Origin: Diadema setosum
Lineage: Eukaryota > Echinodermata > Echinoidea > Diadematoida > Diadematidae
NCBI GenBank assembly: GCA_033980235.1
Contig: CM067072.1
Span: forward strand, 29,548,059-29,612,058
DNA: 64,000 nt
Direction of reading: 5' to 3'
This document shows positions 1-12,529 of this stretch, in pieces. The stretch's first letter is position 1, and each line of letters opens with the position of its first letter. The position numbers and the translations under genes are program-made. Below the pieces are notes generated by a model. The model saw only the letters and a list, made by a program, of their open reading frames with translations, was not told the origin of the DNA and did no database searches.

Positions 1-1600
1 GGGTGGCTCACACTCTCTCGATTTTGTGCCTGAATTAAATTAATGAGATAACACCTTACTCTTGATTGTTTGCTCTTCATTTTTTTTTTCTCACGTTGTT
101 ATCCTTATTGAAGGGAATGTTTCTGTAAAATCCCCTACGTGCCACATTTAATTCCAGTCCATAGGTTTGTGTGTGAAATTTTGACACATTTGACTCATTG
201 GCATAGAACGTGTTAACGCGGATGACTGTTCAGCCCAATTTAGTATATTAAAAAAATAAAAAAAATATTGCGTAGCAGAAAACATTGTGATTGTTAGATT
301 GTTATAATTACAAAATCTATTTCATCATGAATTGTTTAGCACATTTTATAACTCTGGTAAATATCTGTGCCCCTTGCAGGCAAAATTATATAAATGAAGC
401 AACAAAATATTTGTTACAAAATTGCACTGCATGTATACATACATACATACATACACATCATGTTTTGCGAAGTCAAACATGCATGTCATAATAACATTAT
501 TATACACACAGGCTTGATATTATTGTCTTACTCTGATAAAAAGTGTTCGTTGCACACTTTATGTGGATTAGCAGGAAGAAATGACGCAAAAACATAACAA
601 AATGAGGCAGATACAATGCTATGACAATGGTAGGATGTGCACAATTTACTATAAAAGAATGAGAATTGAGGTTTGTAGAAAAATCGAAAATATGTTACTG
701 TACCTTCACTTCCTCTCCGAATTTTTTAGTCCGGGAGCTTTTTGCAGTATGGAAAATTGGTTTTTCTTTAACGCTTATTAAGATTTTCATGGTACCATCA
801 TTTTGCCTTAAAGTGACATTCCAGACGATTAATAATACATGTATATAATTTTACATTATGTAGTGCATGAACGTTATAGTGCCATGTACAAATTTGTGGA
901 CTTTATTGTGATCCTTTTGCAGACAAATCAATACAGTATTCTGAAAAATCCATAACTTACATTGAACAAGGATGATGACATAGGAGGCTCACATATTCCA
1001 GTAATGTAGAAATGTAATTCCATTACAACACCACTCATTATTAAAGGAAGTTCACTTGTGTAACAATTTATGCATGCTTTCTTCTTTTATTCTGCTCTCC
1101 ATGGGCACCCAATCATGCATTTTTTATGCGGAGATCTACGTCATCATCCTTGTTCGCTGTGATTTGTTATAAATTTTGCGAACATTCTTATCCCCTATCC
1201 CAGTCACTTTAGTTCTGTAACGTTGTACCAAGTATAATCAATTTATCGATGTTCTAAGGCAAAAGTCTGAAAACAAAGGTAGGGCGGTACACCGCTTTCG
1301 TCTTTCTTTTTTTTTTTTTTTTTTACTTTTTTTAAAAACTTTTTTTCTGCAATGCGCCACCCCCACCCTCTTCCCCGTATGAGTTTCGCTCGGAGCTATT
1401 CTCTCCGAAGAAATGTTCCTTTTTCCTCAACTTCCTACCCACACTAACATCCTCTTCCGCCTTAGCAGTGTAACAGTTCTTTGAAAGGTCGTATATCCCT
1501 TTTGAAGACGTCACGAAATTTTGCGTGGTTAAATAACAACGTCTCCCAACATCACGTATATGAAATCTTACGGTTATGTCGTGTGTGTTACACCTCAGAT
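1..1600. other. AT-rich sequence, nothing recognised
   Basis: Unique-looking AT-rich DNA with homopolymer T runs and a short (CATA)n near 435-455. The open frames are short and lack protein-like composition. Confidence 0.6.
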
Positions 1601-1605
1601 ATCTA

Positions 1606-1798
1606 AAGAAGAAGAAGAAGAAGAAGAAGAAGAAGAAGAAGAAGAAGAAGAAGAAGAAGAAGAAGAAGAAAAAGAAAAAGAAAAAGAAAAAGAAAAAGAA
1701 AAAGAAAAAGAAAAAGAAAAAAAAAGAAAAAGGAGAAGGAGGAGGAGGAGGAGGAGGAGAAGAAGAAGAAGAAGAAGAAGAACAACAACAACAACAAC
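1606..1798 (+). repeat. Compound (GAA)n/(AAAAAG)n/(GGA)n microsatellite
   Basis: A purine-only strand of nearly 190 bp with successive blocks of GAA, AAAAAG, GGA, GAA and finally CAA. Low-complexity Glu/Lys/Arg frames across it are not genes. Purine tracts of this length can form triplex DNA. Confidence 0.95.
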
Positions 1799-2198
1799 GG
1801 AAGAACTAACCCCTTAACCCATACCACTAGAGAATACGCTGCCCCTTTGTATACCAAGGATGGATTTTTTTTTTTTCGGGGTTAAAATAAATTCACTGGA
1901 AATCTTTAGTATTGTATCCCCCTCCGTTAGAAAGAAGTTTCCAGTTTTGTTGTTGTTGTTGTTTTTTTTTTTTTTTTTTTGGGGGGGGGATGGAAAAGGT
2001 CTAAATCACCTATATACCTCTATAATGTACAATATGTACCAGCTTATGAAAGGAATCCTCAGGTTTGCAATAGGCACACACGAACTGTAACTAGATAACG
2101 GTGTTTTCGCACAACTCTCATCTATAGTTTACACGCCAAAGATTGTACTCATATTTTGCAATGTAGAACATACACACAACTGAATGCATATGTGAACA

Positions 2199-2209
2199 CA
2201 CATACATAC

Positions 2210-2240
<31 letters not shown>

Positions 2241-2254
2241 CATACATACATACA
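2199..2254 (+). repeat. (CATA)n microsatellite
   Basis: About 14 copies of a tetranucleotide, CATA/TACA. Confidence 0.95.
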
Positions 2255-3348
2255 TTAACACATGCGTGCACCTATACACACATACATATATATGTACATA
2301 CATACATGCATGCATCTTGAATTTCATATTCACTGCACATCGTTTGGATATCTAATATAGAAAGCGCAGAGAAGAAACGAATCCGATTATTTTTTTTTTT
2401 CCCGGAGGAGCATTGAATATGAAAGTCATATACTGGTGTACGTATGTAACAATTCGGGTCAGCTGGACGGACCTACATGACTCTGGGAAACACTGGTCAG
2501 CCAATTTCCGTCAGATTATCCGGCGTCGAGATTGGAAGAACAAATTGGCAATCATCCTCTGTTGGAAGAAGCATACAGCGATTTCGAAAAAGGGGGAAAA
2601 AAGGAAACTCCCTCGAGACGTTCCGCGCGAAATCCGCATATCGCCGTCACTAAAATTAGACGCCGTCCGCGATGAATCATTCATATCAATACCTTTCATG
2701 TCCTCCTCCTCCTTTCCGATAAGCACATCCCGTGTCATATATTATATAGTGTGTCATTGTTTTCTTCTCATAAGACTTTCATCGCGTTCCCGCTACACCA
2801 ACTATTGACTGTTATAGGCACATGATAGCGAGCTGTGACGAAGGTATAGCCTGGGGCGCATCTGCCCACACGTCTGCGAAGGGTGACGGTGTATTGGTGG
2901 GTGTTGGGATTTTGGGAATGAAATTGGTAGATAGGTAGTTGAACCTCTCTATTGCTGCGTCTCCTCATCCAGGAGAGTAATACAAACAACATCAACAACA
3001 ACAATATATCCAGGAGAGTGGTATCAGGTGATTTTGTGATGTTCATTTGTGTGCAAACCAATGTTAGCATCTTTATGATAATTAAATACTTTATCTTTAT
3101 ATACATTATATAATTTGAAGTTCCATAACTTGTATACTCCTTGTCCATTACCGATGAAACTTCGATTTTTCTGATTATCAAAGTCTATTTGGACGCAGAG
3201 GTGTATTACACATGAAACCATTGCTACATATGGTTTCCATTTGGATGATTTTGGATAACGCCTTTGAGGTTAACACACTCGTTAGAACAATATCGCCAAG
3301 ATCGTATACACATGGCTTTAGGACATTCAATGCTACTCACCCCTATAC

Positions 3349-3434
<86 letters not shown>

Positions 3435-3495
3435 GTGCGTGTGTGTGTGTGTGTGTGTGTGTGTATGCATATATGTATGTATATATGTATATATA
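3349..3495 (+). repeat. (AT)n(GT)n compound microsatellite
   Basis: About 58 bp of alternating AT is followed by about 55 bp of GT with a few GC interruptions, then TATG-rich sequence. A (GAA)n tract follows at about 3537-3568. Confidence 0.95.
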
Positions 3496-5247
3496 TAGTC
3501 CAGCAATCCAGCGTCATACACAGAAGAGAAGAGAAGCAGAAGAAGAAGAAGAAGAAGAAGAAGAAAAGAAAAATCGAAACAAAATGGCATTACAGGAACA
3601 GGGTTGAAAGTTTGATAATGCACGGAAAAAACAACAGTGCACTAACCCCGACACCAAAACAGAAAGTGATAGAAGGTACGATAATTATGTTCGATCTGTT
3701 TCTGACCAACTTGGGTCTCGAGTGAAACTGGTTTGTGCAAGCTGGGTATTTCTTGCAACTAAAACCGTGAGTGATGCTTAAAGGCTTAAGCGAGAGCATG
3801 ATCGCTTGACCCCGCTGTTGTCGGTCAACGAATTCTAGTTAGTGATCCCTCTGAGCATTCATCAGGTGTAAGTCGCTCATGGTTAATGCTCCTGTCTTGA
3901 ATACTAGTAGTGCGTTATCTCAGCCGCGAGATCGTGTTCTTCACTTTGCACATAACAGTGAGTAACACTACATGATGGGAGGTTCGCCCGAGTTGATGGT
4001 GAGACACAGTATTCGAAATCCACTCAGCTTCAAACGATCCAGTTACGTCTTTCAATGCATAATGATCATTATTTCTGCATGATGGGCTCGTACATTCCTC
4101 GACGTTGAGGGCGCAGCATTCCCCTTTTGAAGTTAACGTTAAAAATGCTATCCATTACATATCCTCTTCTGTATTAGGCTTGACAGTAGTCTTAATGACG
4201 ACTTATGCAAAAGTAGTTAACCAGATAATCATGCTCTTATACGGATACAAGACCACGCTAATTATAAGAATAATACACTGTTTTGTGAGATCGATTCGAG
4301 CATGATCACACATGGGGATATATCATGGAGTCGTGTATCTGACCTCTTCAAGATGAAAATTGATTTCGGTTTTTTTTTTTATCAATTCAAAGAAAAATGA
4401 CTTCAGGAAATTTCGATAAAACAAGGTAACAAGTAAAACGGAAACAGTTCCTTTGTAAGCCGTTGTATATGAGACGTCAATTGTCAAACACCAAGCCAGT
4501 GTATAACCGCTTTCATCAAGGGCATTCATTATCAAATCTTGTCAAATGACTCATGAATATTCAAGATGTTATATTCATATTCGTTTCATAATTATATTCA
4601 TTACATGAATATCTATTACTTGTGAGATTGAAGGACTGCGATCATAAGAAAACATAAGCAAATGTCAGTCATCACATTTGACATTGAGATGTAAAAATGG
4701 CGCAGTTCTGATAACAATATGGTCCAAAGCTATAAAGGTAACCTATATACGGACACGTTCTTATACATCGTGTGCTTGGGTTAATAATACCTTGGCACTC
4801 TCCTGCTTTAGTCGTATTTCATAACCAAATAGCATTCCCCAAATATTTCGAGATTCTAAAATCTCGATTACAAACTTTGCACACAATCTACCAAGCTCCC
4901 TAATACGGCAGAGATATTGATGGAAAGATTAATAGATAACGAGAGAAAAATAAACAGCTTGCTTGCACAAAAAATTAAAATGGTAGATTGTATAATCATT
5001 TCTCTCTAACAGCTACAGATTCGGTTCATTACTAATACTGGATCGTGATTTCAAACGCAGTAAGCTCTCAATTTGAATGAAGAGCAAACACGGTGAAACA
5101 CGCCTAGTCTGTCCTGCTTCGATCAACATGATCAACAAACTCCTCAATGTCTTTTATTCAACCTCTATACTCCAATCTCCCTCCCTTGCTTGTTAGTTAA
5201 CAGGTTGCCGTTATGCGATGTGATACAGGTGAGCACATAATCAATAC

Positions 5248-5467
5248 CTTGGGGGAGCCGCCGGCGAAGTTGGCGTCACAAAACCGTCACATTTGACAAC
5301 CACGGTCAACTTCCCGCGGCGAGCACGTTTTTCAGGCCGCCCCGTGATTGAAAACATTGCGCACCACGGTCTGGCTTTGCCAAACCGCTGTATACTCCTG
5401 AACATGCAGCGCTGCGGGCTTGTGGAAGTAACCACCAACCCCGCATTGTCTGTAACGACGTGATGTC
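5248..5467 (-). CDS. Possible minus-strand internal exon, unknown product
   Basis: A GC-rich block in AT-rich surroundings is open in one minus frame for about 72 codons (ending LTVVVKCDGFVTPTSPAAPP). It is bounded by a possible acceptor (GAAGCAG before 5467) and donor (CCAAG|GTATTG after 5248). The peptide has a mixed, protein-like composition with RFGKARPWCAMFSITGRPEK in the middle. I do not recognise a family. A neighbouring frame is also open, and no partner exon was found, so this could be chance. Confidence 0.25.
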
Positions 5468-5499
5468 CTGCTTCATATCACTGTCGGGCAAAGGGGCCT

Positions 5500-8150
5500 T
5501 TTCTCGGGTTCTGCTATATTAACGCTCTCGAGTTTCCTGAGCTCATGTTTAAGCCTTTACATTATGTCAATTTGTGGTTCATACATAGTCTTTGCTGCGA
5601 CAGAGACAACGCAACAAACTCTGCTCTCTGTGATACACGTTGTAAACGCAATTTCATACACATGAATTCGACAACTGCGTTGTATACTTCATGAAGGATA
5701 ACCAAGTATCTAATCATAAAACTTACTCTGTTAGGAATCAGACTACCCGGCATTGACAGTCTTTTACCTTGTTCCGAAGGATTAGAATACGGTTTTGAAA
5801 ACGTAAAATAAGTTGACACCCCCCCCCCCTTATACCCGGGGGTGTCGAAGCGCATTAATGACCGACATTAATTAGAATCGAAAAGGGAACATCTTGATAA
5901 AATCAAAGGACAATGAACGAACCGCAAACAAGCAATGGAAATCTCAAAATAGGAACGAGGGCGTCCACGATCCGTCTTTATGTCTGCCCATGTCAAAACA
6001 TTAGAAAGTAGCTGCGATGAAAATCATCACATTATAAATAGCTCTTTTTTTTCTTGTTTCTTCCCACAGGCATTCAATGGCACTTGAAAACATATCCGTT
6101 AAATCAATCAGAACAACCAAATCAAACTCAATAGCCCTAGAGCTATAGCCGTCATTATTGGCATGAGTAAGAACATAACTTGTTAAAAGTTTGAAAGACA
6201 TTAAACATATTAAATCTATATGGTGCTGCCACACACAAACACATCATAAATACACACACACACCCACATCACACACACACACACACACACACACAAATAA
6301 AAATCACACGCAAAACTCTTAAGATAGCATTTGACCTGAGAAACATGTACCATATCCAACAGTCATGAATATCACACTGTCTCTCTCCTATACGTTGGTC
6401 AACATATTGCCATGGAATTATGGTTGCACACATTATCCAAGAAAAGTGCTGAATAAGCTGTTTTGATCGATTTTTTTTTCTTGCTACAAAATTCAAATTT
6501 TTGTTAATAGAAAATCTGTTTAAAGAGAAAATTTGGCGTGAATCCTGTCTGAATTTCAATGTGTATTACAGACTGCTTCGATATTCCAAAAATTTAGCTG
6601 ACACATGAAAGTTGTGGCGTGCAGTTGTGGCGTTTTGAAATGACATATTGTGCTTAATTCAGTCCTTAGTATACTATCGTTAAACTCTCAGAGGGTGGTC
6701 TTAAAGGGTTATCAAAATATGCCTATAATCTCCTACACCTTTGTCTGCATCTATCTTCGTATTACTGATTGTCTCAACATGCTGGCTGTAAACTTTCTTT
6801 ATGCCGCTTTTGTGATAGGTTTTCGAAAAGAAAGTAGAACAAATGGCATCAATGGAAGCCCAGCGTCAGAAAAATTCGAAAATACCAACATCAGGAAATC
6901 GACGTTCGTCAACCTCATCAATCAGTCATGATGCCGAGTCAAATCGTCATTTTTTTATAATACTGAAAACGGCATGTTTGCCTTCCATACTTTTTTCAAA
7001 CAACCACAAGGCAGTCAGTGAAAATTCTTATCAGTATTATCATCCATTACAATAACATTATTGCAACTTATAAGATATAAAAGCGACACGCCTTTGTGGT
7101 CTAATGTAAGGGTAATAGACTTGTTTTGCTGTAACCTTGTAGAGTTTCCACTTCAATTTCATCATGTCAAACGATGACTACTTTAAAAACGATATATCAT
7201 CATCTTGTCGGTTCGTGTTTTGACAAAATGAAGTTGGGATTCACCTGCTTACTGTTTCTGTGTCAGAGGAGAAACCTTGAACCGTGTAGGTTGAAATCTG
7301 GCAGTGCAGTAATGGTTAACAATTTTCATTGTCAACAGATGTATTGTTTCCTTTTTTTCCATTTCCTCCTATAAGCTTCGCCCAGAACAGCATTGCCTTT
7401 TTCAGAGGATTGTTCAAGATGTTGACGTAGGTGCATTGAAAAGAAAAGTGCATGAATATTTTTCGTTTTCAGCATCGAACAAGCTTTATTCAATATTATG
7501 TCGATGGTGTAGGTAGTGTCGGACTAAATATGTATTTGTTAATTCCATTTTTGCACTGAGGTGGCTAATTCATTTTTTAAAAGCGATGTCAAGCAATGAT
7601 TGACAAGCCTCTCACGCATATTTCACACGCATGACTTCAGTACTATCATGACTATTGTGTCGTCTTGAGGTTTTGTTACCCAGCATAGTATGTTAGCATT
7701 GATGAAGTATGGCATAAACGGCCGGGACATTTCAATTTTCTTCTTATTCAGACTCAACGAGACGCGATTGAACAGGTGCACGCTGGCGCGTAAGTATCGA
7801 TTTATCGATCAATGCCCGATCGCATCCCCATTTCCCTCCCCCACCTTATCAGCGGTATCGCTGGGAATACTCCGTGGTGAAGCCTATTTACCTTCAAACT
7901 ATTGACCAATTACACAGAGTCACAATAGCCACGGAGGGGACAGGAAATGGATGATTCGCATGATGGACGCTGATTGTAATGGGGAAGAGGGTTTCAACGT
8001 CACCTATGACGACAAGCAAAAAGAATGGAATCGAACAGAACTGAGTAGGCTAATTTCTTGAATGTAGCTGGAACAGAATGATAACGTTGTCTACAGTAGA
8101 TGTTAAACTCCCACAATTTTTTATTTTGTAACATAAGACATGGACACATG
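5500..8150. other. AT-rich sequence, nothing recognised
   Basis: No gene-like frames. A C-run at about 5820-5829 and a TATAAAAG word near 7077 without supporting exon signals are the only landmarks. Confidence 0.55.
6250..6296 (+). repeat. (CA)n microsatellite
   Basis: Interrupted CA repeat. Confidence 0.9.
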
Positions 8151-8157
8151 GCACACA

Positions 8158-8180
8158 CGCAAACACACACACACACACAC

Positions 8181-8253
<73 letters not shown>
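8158..8253 (+). repeat. (CA)n(TA)n compound microsatellite
   Basis: About 11 CA units are followed by about 35 TA units with one slip. Confidence 0.95.
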
Positions 8254-8949
8254 GCGAATTAATTGCCATAAACAGAAGAATAAAAATAATGTGTAAAATG
8301 AGTGACGACACGGAATGATCTGAGCGCCAGATGTAACTACTTTCTGATCTCAAGAAAAAATAAAAACACTCGTAATCCGTTCTCAGTGAATCAACACGTA
8401 AGGCCTACGTTGTTGAGGTATCAATTTTTTTATGTTTTTCTAAATAGATTTTACATATAAAAAAAAAGCTTTCTGTTTGTCGCATCTTCCCATTTCTTCC
8501 GCAATGACAACAAAACGTACAGCCTCTTTACTACCTGTGCAGAGCAACAACATTTAGGGTACCTTTGTTTTCATCTTCTTTCTTACATCTCAGGAAATAA
8601 TTGTAATTAATATACTACGAAGTCGATAATTCTGTCTTCACATTCTGCTTGAAATATGTGTCTGTCTATAGGGCATATGTTGCGACACGGATTGTCGCCC
8701 CTACACGGACTGTCGCCTCCTGCTCGGGGCGACAATCCGTGACGGGCGCTGGCGGCACGGATTGTCGCCCGCCCTCGAAGCACATTTTGCTGGGTAATAT
8801 CGTTCTGGACATAATCATTGAAATACTAACACATAGCTTACATGGCTACATCCATGCAAACATGCCATGTAAAAAGTCATGGTGAGGTTTCAAGGAAGTG
8901 TGTATGTGCGCGTGCACATGATAATTTAGTGTCCGTTTGTGCGTGTGCG

Positions 8950-8981
<32 letters not shown>

Positions 8982-9292
8982 ATGGAAGAATGTGTTTATT
9001 ATGTCATTTTTTTTTTTTAGCTGCGCGTTGGGAGGGATACCTAGTAAGCTGTTGCTGGCATAAACATTTATATTGATTTTATCAGCAGCTTTGAATTTGA
9101 TGAGTTTGTTTGGCAGATTTGTATATGAATTCGGAGTGGAGCTTGCGGTCGGGTGGATGCTGCTTTTCTGCATAAGGTCCATTATGTCTTATTTATCAAC
9201 ATTGGGAAATCGTTTCATCAGGAAGGATGTGGTATCGGTTCGGGTGTGCGTCGGTATGTGGGAAGGGGGTTACATTTCGTTATTGCAAAAGT

Positions 9293-9440
9293 TTGTTATT
9301 CTGAAGGCTCATTTGTCCGAAGGGTCATTATTCCGAAGGTTCGTTATTCCAAATTTCATTTTTGGATCAATGAACCACTAGGTATAGGGAATTGGATAAA
9401 TGAAGCCTCGGAAAAAACGAAACTTCGGAATAACGAACCT

Positions 9441-9442
<2 letters not shown>
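9293..9442. repeat. TTCGTTATTCCGAAGG repeat island, copy 1
   Basis: Several degenerate copies of a 16-bp word, TTCGTTATTCCGAAGG, occur on the plus strand at 9293-9350 and inverted at 9410-9442, around a spacer. The whole can fold back on itself. The same word forms a larger island at 39449-39677. It lies inside the 2.3-kb TIR element, so it may be a nested insertion. Confidence 0.65.
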
Positions 9443-9512
<70 letters not shown>

Positions 9513-10739
9513 ATTTGGGTCGCTGAATGTGGGTGTGGGATGATTTAGGTTTTGTTTAGTCGGGGGTTGGTGGGTTGGGAATTGGATTTGAAGAAGGATA
9601 GTTATAAATTTTATGACGGATGTTGGTAGGATTTAATATTTAGGATAGATGCAGGCCCTAGATTTGTTTCGGTTTGGGAGGGGAGGGGTCGGTCGGGTTT
9701 TTTATGACTGATTTCATTCTAGATTTGTGTAATATATTTGTGTGTTTTTTTATGTATATGCCCTTGTAAGTAAGAAGGTGTTACATGATCCAAACCAATA
9801 TATTCAAGGAATATAGGTTTGGTAGGGCCCTATACATGTCAAAACTTTCTCGTGAAGAAATTATTAGTAGGGTTGGTCTATAATCGAGTTATCTATGTTG
9901 AAGTGAGATTATTTGTGGTATAAATTGACAAATGGATTTGCTTTTGTTTCGAATTGCCATTTGTAACTTTTTTTGTCGATGAATGAATTGAATGAAATCA
10001 ATAAATATCAAGGAAAAAAGTGTTGAGTTGGTTTATTTGCATTATGAGGTTTGTTTGAGTGTTTGTTGGTGTTTGTTTGTATTACGTATGTATTAGCGGT
10101 GTGCAATGGCAGTTCGTTTGTGCTAAACTCAAGTAACGATTGACAAATTTTTTACGGCGTGTGGAAATTATTCGCTCATGCATAAAGCATGCCAAACCTA
10201 TTCTGGGACAAAGAATAGTGGTATGGACGTTCTAGTTTATAAGACTGATGGAAGAAAATGACTGCAGGGAAAAATGAACAAAGACAAATAACATTTGGGG
10301 AGAGTACCTCCCTCGTATGTATTTTCTCTCGGTCTCTCTCTCGCCTAGCCCGCCTCACCGCTGATATTTGGTTGACACACCAATACTATTTTTAGATCAA
10401 CGCTGGTGTGAATTCTTTAAACACGTGCTCATACACTCTGAAGGCGTTTGTATTGCCACAGTAGCGCCAGTATATTCCACATACACACGTAAGCATACAG
10501 GCACACGTATACACACAGACAAACAAACCACTACCACTATGCAACCACCACACATGCACAGTTTCTACATATTGTATTATTATACTCCAAACACACACAC
10601 ACAAACACACACACACACAACATATCATACACATCACATATCATGCAGCTCACAATACACACACACACACACTCACACACGCATAACTTACCAGTCATAC
10701 CCATCCCACCAAAGCTTAACAACGGAGGAACCACCCCGA

Positions 10740-10879
10740 GCCCGGGGCGACAATCCGTGACGGGGCGACAATCCGTGTGGCAACAAATTTTTTGCCAACA
10801 CGGATTGTCGCCTTCGAGGTCAAAAACTGGGAACTGCACAAGCGTCACGGATTGTCGCCAGGCGACAATCCGTGGAGGG
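10740..10879. repeat. Subterminal copies of the GGCGACAATCCGTG motif
   Basis: Between the right TIR and the CA-rich interior, five more copies of the 14-bp motif occur in both orientations, near 10744, 10759, 10798, 10845 and 10861. One pair flanks a short AT-rich spacer and can fold into a hairpin. Asymmetric subterminal arrays of this kind are common transposase-binding regions in DNA transposons, which is an analogy rather than a demonstrated role here. Confidence 0.6.
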
Positions 10880-11099
10880 GGCGACAATCCGTGCCGCCAG
10901 CGCCCGTCACGGATTGTCGCCCCGAGCAGGAGGCGACAATCCGTGTAGGGGCGACAATCCGTGTCGCAACAGGCATATATCTCGAGAATATATCAGTAGT
11001 TTCCATTCCGGAGCGCTATGTAAACTAAAATAAAACTGCGGTACTTTCATATCATCAAAGAGATTTTTCTCACTACCTACACGTTATACTGTATGTTCA

Positions 11100-11452
11100 C
11101 AAACTATTTTGCTTATTACCTGTCGCGCTAGGTGTCAGTGCACTATGCATTGTGACGTCATGATACTCATCGCGTATTATTATACGCGTTGTAGTGCGCG
11201 TTGTGCGCGATTTACGGCCAACTACTACGTAGCTAGCTTGTTTGCCGAGCGCAGCGCATGTTTTCTGTGCGTGTTACTTTGCAAACGCGTTGTGCTCTAC
11301 GCGTACGCTTCTGGCTTCTATGGTGACTGACATGTAAACAAACAGCTGTCTTTTCGCTCTGATAGTAGCTATTGCAAGGTTCTTCGAACGAACTTGTGGT
11401 CGATTATTGTCGGATTCTTCGTAGAAATCGATTGCTTCCGAATCTCAAACAG
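11100..11452 (+). promoter_or_regulatory. Candidate promoter and 5' UTR exon of the kinase gene
   Basis: This is a local CpG-rich stretch in AT-rich surroundings. It has a perfect palindromic CRE, TGACGTCA, at 11153-11160, and many CGCG/GCGC words to about 11310. A consensus splice donor, CAG|GTCAGT, lies at 11453. A matching acceptor (CATTCAG) lies at 12523-12524, six bases before the kinase ATG, so an exon ending at 11452 could be spliced to the first coding exon. No TATA box is seen. The link to the kinase gene is inferred from position and splice signals only. Confidence 0.35.
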
Positions 11453-12297
11453 GTCAGTCTATGCTCTATAATTGCCCGTTTGTATTCAGACAAAGACTGG
11501 GCAGAACAGAAACAGAAATACGAAAGTAATAGCAGACTCAACTTTGTTACTTATCATGCAACAACAGATAAAACTGTTTACCGTTAGTCTGTGCATAAGA
11601 CATGCGCAGCTCCCAATGCCAACACGACATCAAGACGAATTCACAGTGCATAGATTGACTTTCTAGTGTCTATTTGAATTGCAACTTTGTCGTCTTCAAC
11701 CTTCTCACCTGCATGTAGCGTTGGGGTACCCGTAGCGTTCTCATCTTTTCATCTTCGTAGTCATTTGCAATACCATTTCCGAGGTATTAGTCATCATAAT
11801 TTTAAATTATAACACTTTCAAAGAGTTGCCCATTGTCGAACTATACACAGCCCAGTCGCTGTGCATAGGCTAGCATACTAACAGCGTCTGGTCGGGCTAC
11901 CCATTGTCGAAATGCGCTGATTTACAGCAAGTATGAAAGAGTATGCTTAGGCCTACAGGTGTAATGTTTTGAAACGTAAACTTGCTCAAGAACAACGAGG
12001 GCAATAGCCTATAAGACATATCAGAACACAGGTTCCATGATAAAAAAAAAAAATCACTCAGTTCAATGTGAAATGCACTTGCCACAAAGAGTTAACAGTT
12101 TTATTCAATATCTTTGGGTGTGTCCGTGTGTGTGTGTCTTTGAAACTCAAAGAGAGAATAGAAAACGAAATTAACGTCAACGGTCGATTTCTCTCAAGGA
12201 AGAAAAAACACGAAGAGCTTATGCCTTAATAAAAAAAAAGAAAAAGAAAGGAGAGATAAACTGTGCATTAATGATGTAAACAAGGTCCTTGCTAATA

Positions 12298-12396
12298 TTT
12301 TAGTAGTAGGAGTAGTAGTAGTATGTCACAGTAGAAATAGTAGTAGTATCAGTAATACAAGTAGGAGTAGTAATAGACCTATCAAATACTGACCTT

Positions 12397-12445
<49 letters not shown>

Positions 12446-12505
12446 TAGTAACAAAAGCAATAATTATGATAATAGTGATGATAATAATAACAATAACAAT
12501 AAAAA
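12298..12505 (+). repeat. (TAG)n and (AAT)n low-complexity tract before the kinase ATG
   Basis: Degenerate TAG repeats (about 12300-12380) are followed by GATAAT/AATAAT repeats to about 12500, ending about 25 bp before the first coding exon. Confidence 0.9.
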
Positions 12506-12529
12506 TCTTATCATTAGCATTCAGGCAGG

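Larger units (their letters stand above)
1800..5240. other. Non-coding AT-rich sequence with microsatellites
   Basis: Apart from the microsatellites listed, nothing is recognised. 2500-2680 is somewhat GC-richer and carries a 131-codon frame (2413-2808) without recognisable domains or splice partners. Confidence 0.55.
8678..10971. mobile_element. 2.3-kb TIR element with 14-bp motif arrays in its ends
   Basis: The terminal inverted repeats, 8678-8769 and 10880-10971, match over 92 bp with one mismatch, begin TGTTGCGACACGG, and are flanked by the direct repeat GGCATA (8672-8677 and 10972-10977), a likely 6-bp target duplication. The TIRs are made of GGCGACAATCCGTG in both orientations: four copies on the left and nine in 10740-10971 on the right, counting subterminal ones. 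The interior holds (GT)n and (CA)n tracts, a TTATTCCGAAGG repeat island and GT-rich sequence, with no recognisable transposase. It is probably a non-autonomous DNA transposon. A 6-bp duplication is reported for few superfamilies, so the class is left open. Confidence 0.7.

Noticed and set aside
1560..1857. Open frames rich in Glu, Lys or Leu
   Set aside because: They are translations of the GAA/AAAAAG microsatellite in several frames and on both strands.
2413..2808. 131-codon plus-strand frame
   Set aside because: No domain, and its composition is not protein-like; treated as chance.
3224..3623. His/Thr and Tyr/Ile-rich frames
   Set aside because: They are translations of the (AT)n(GT)n microsatellite.
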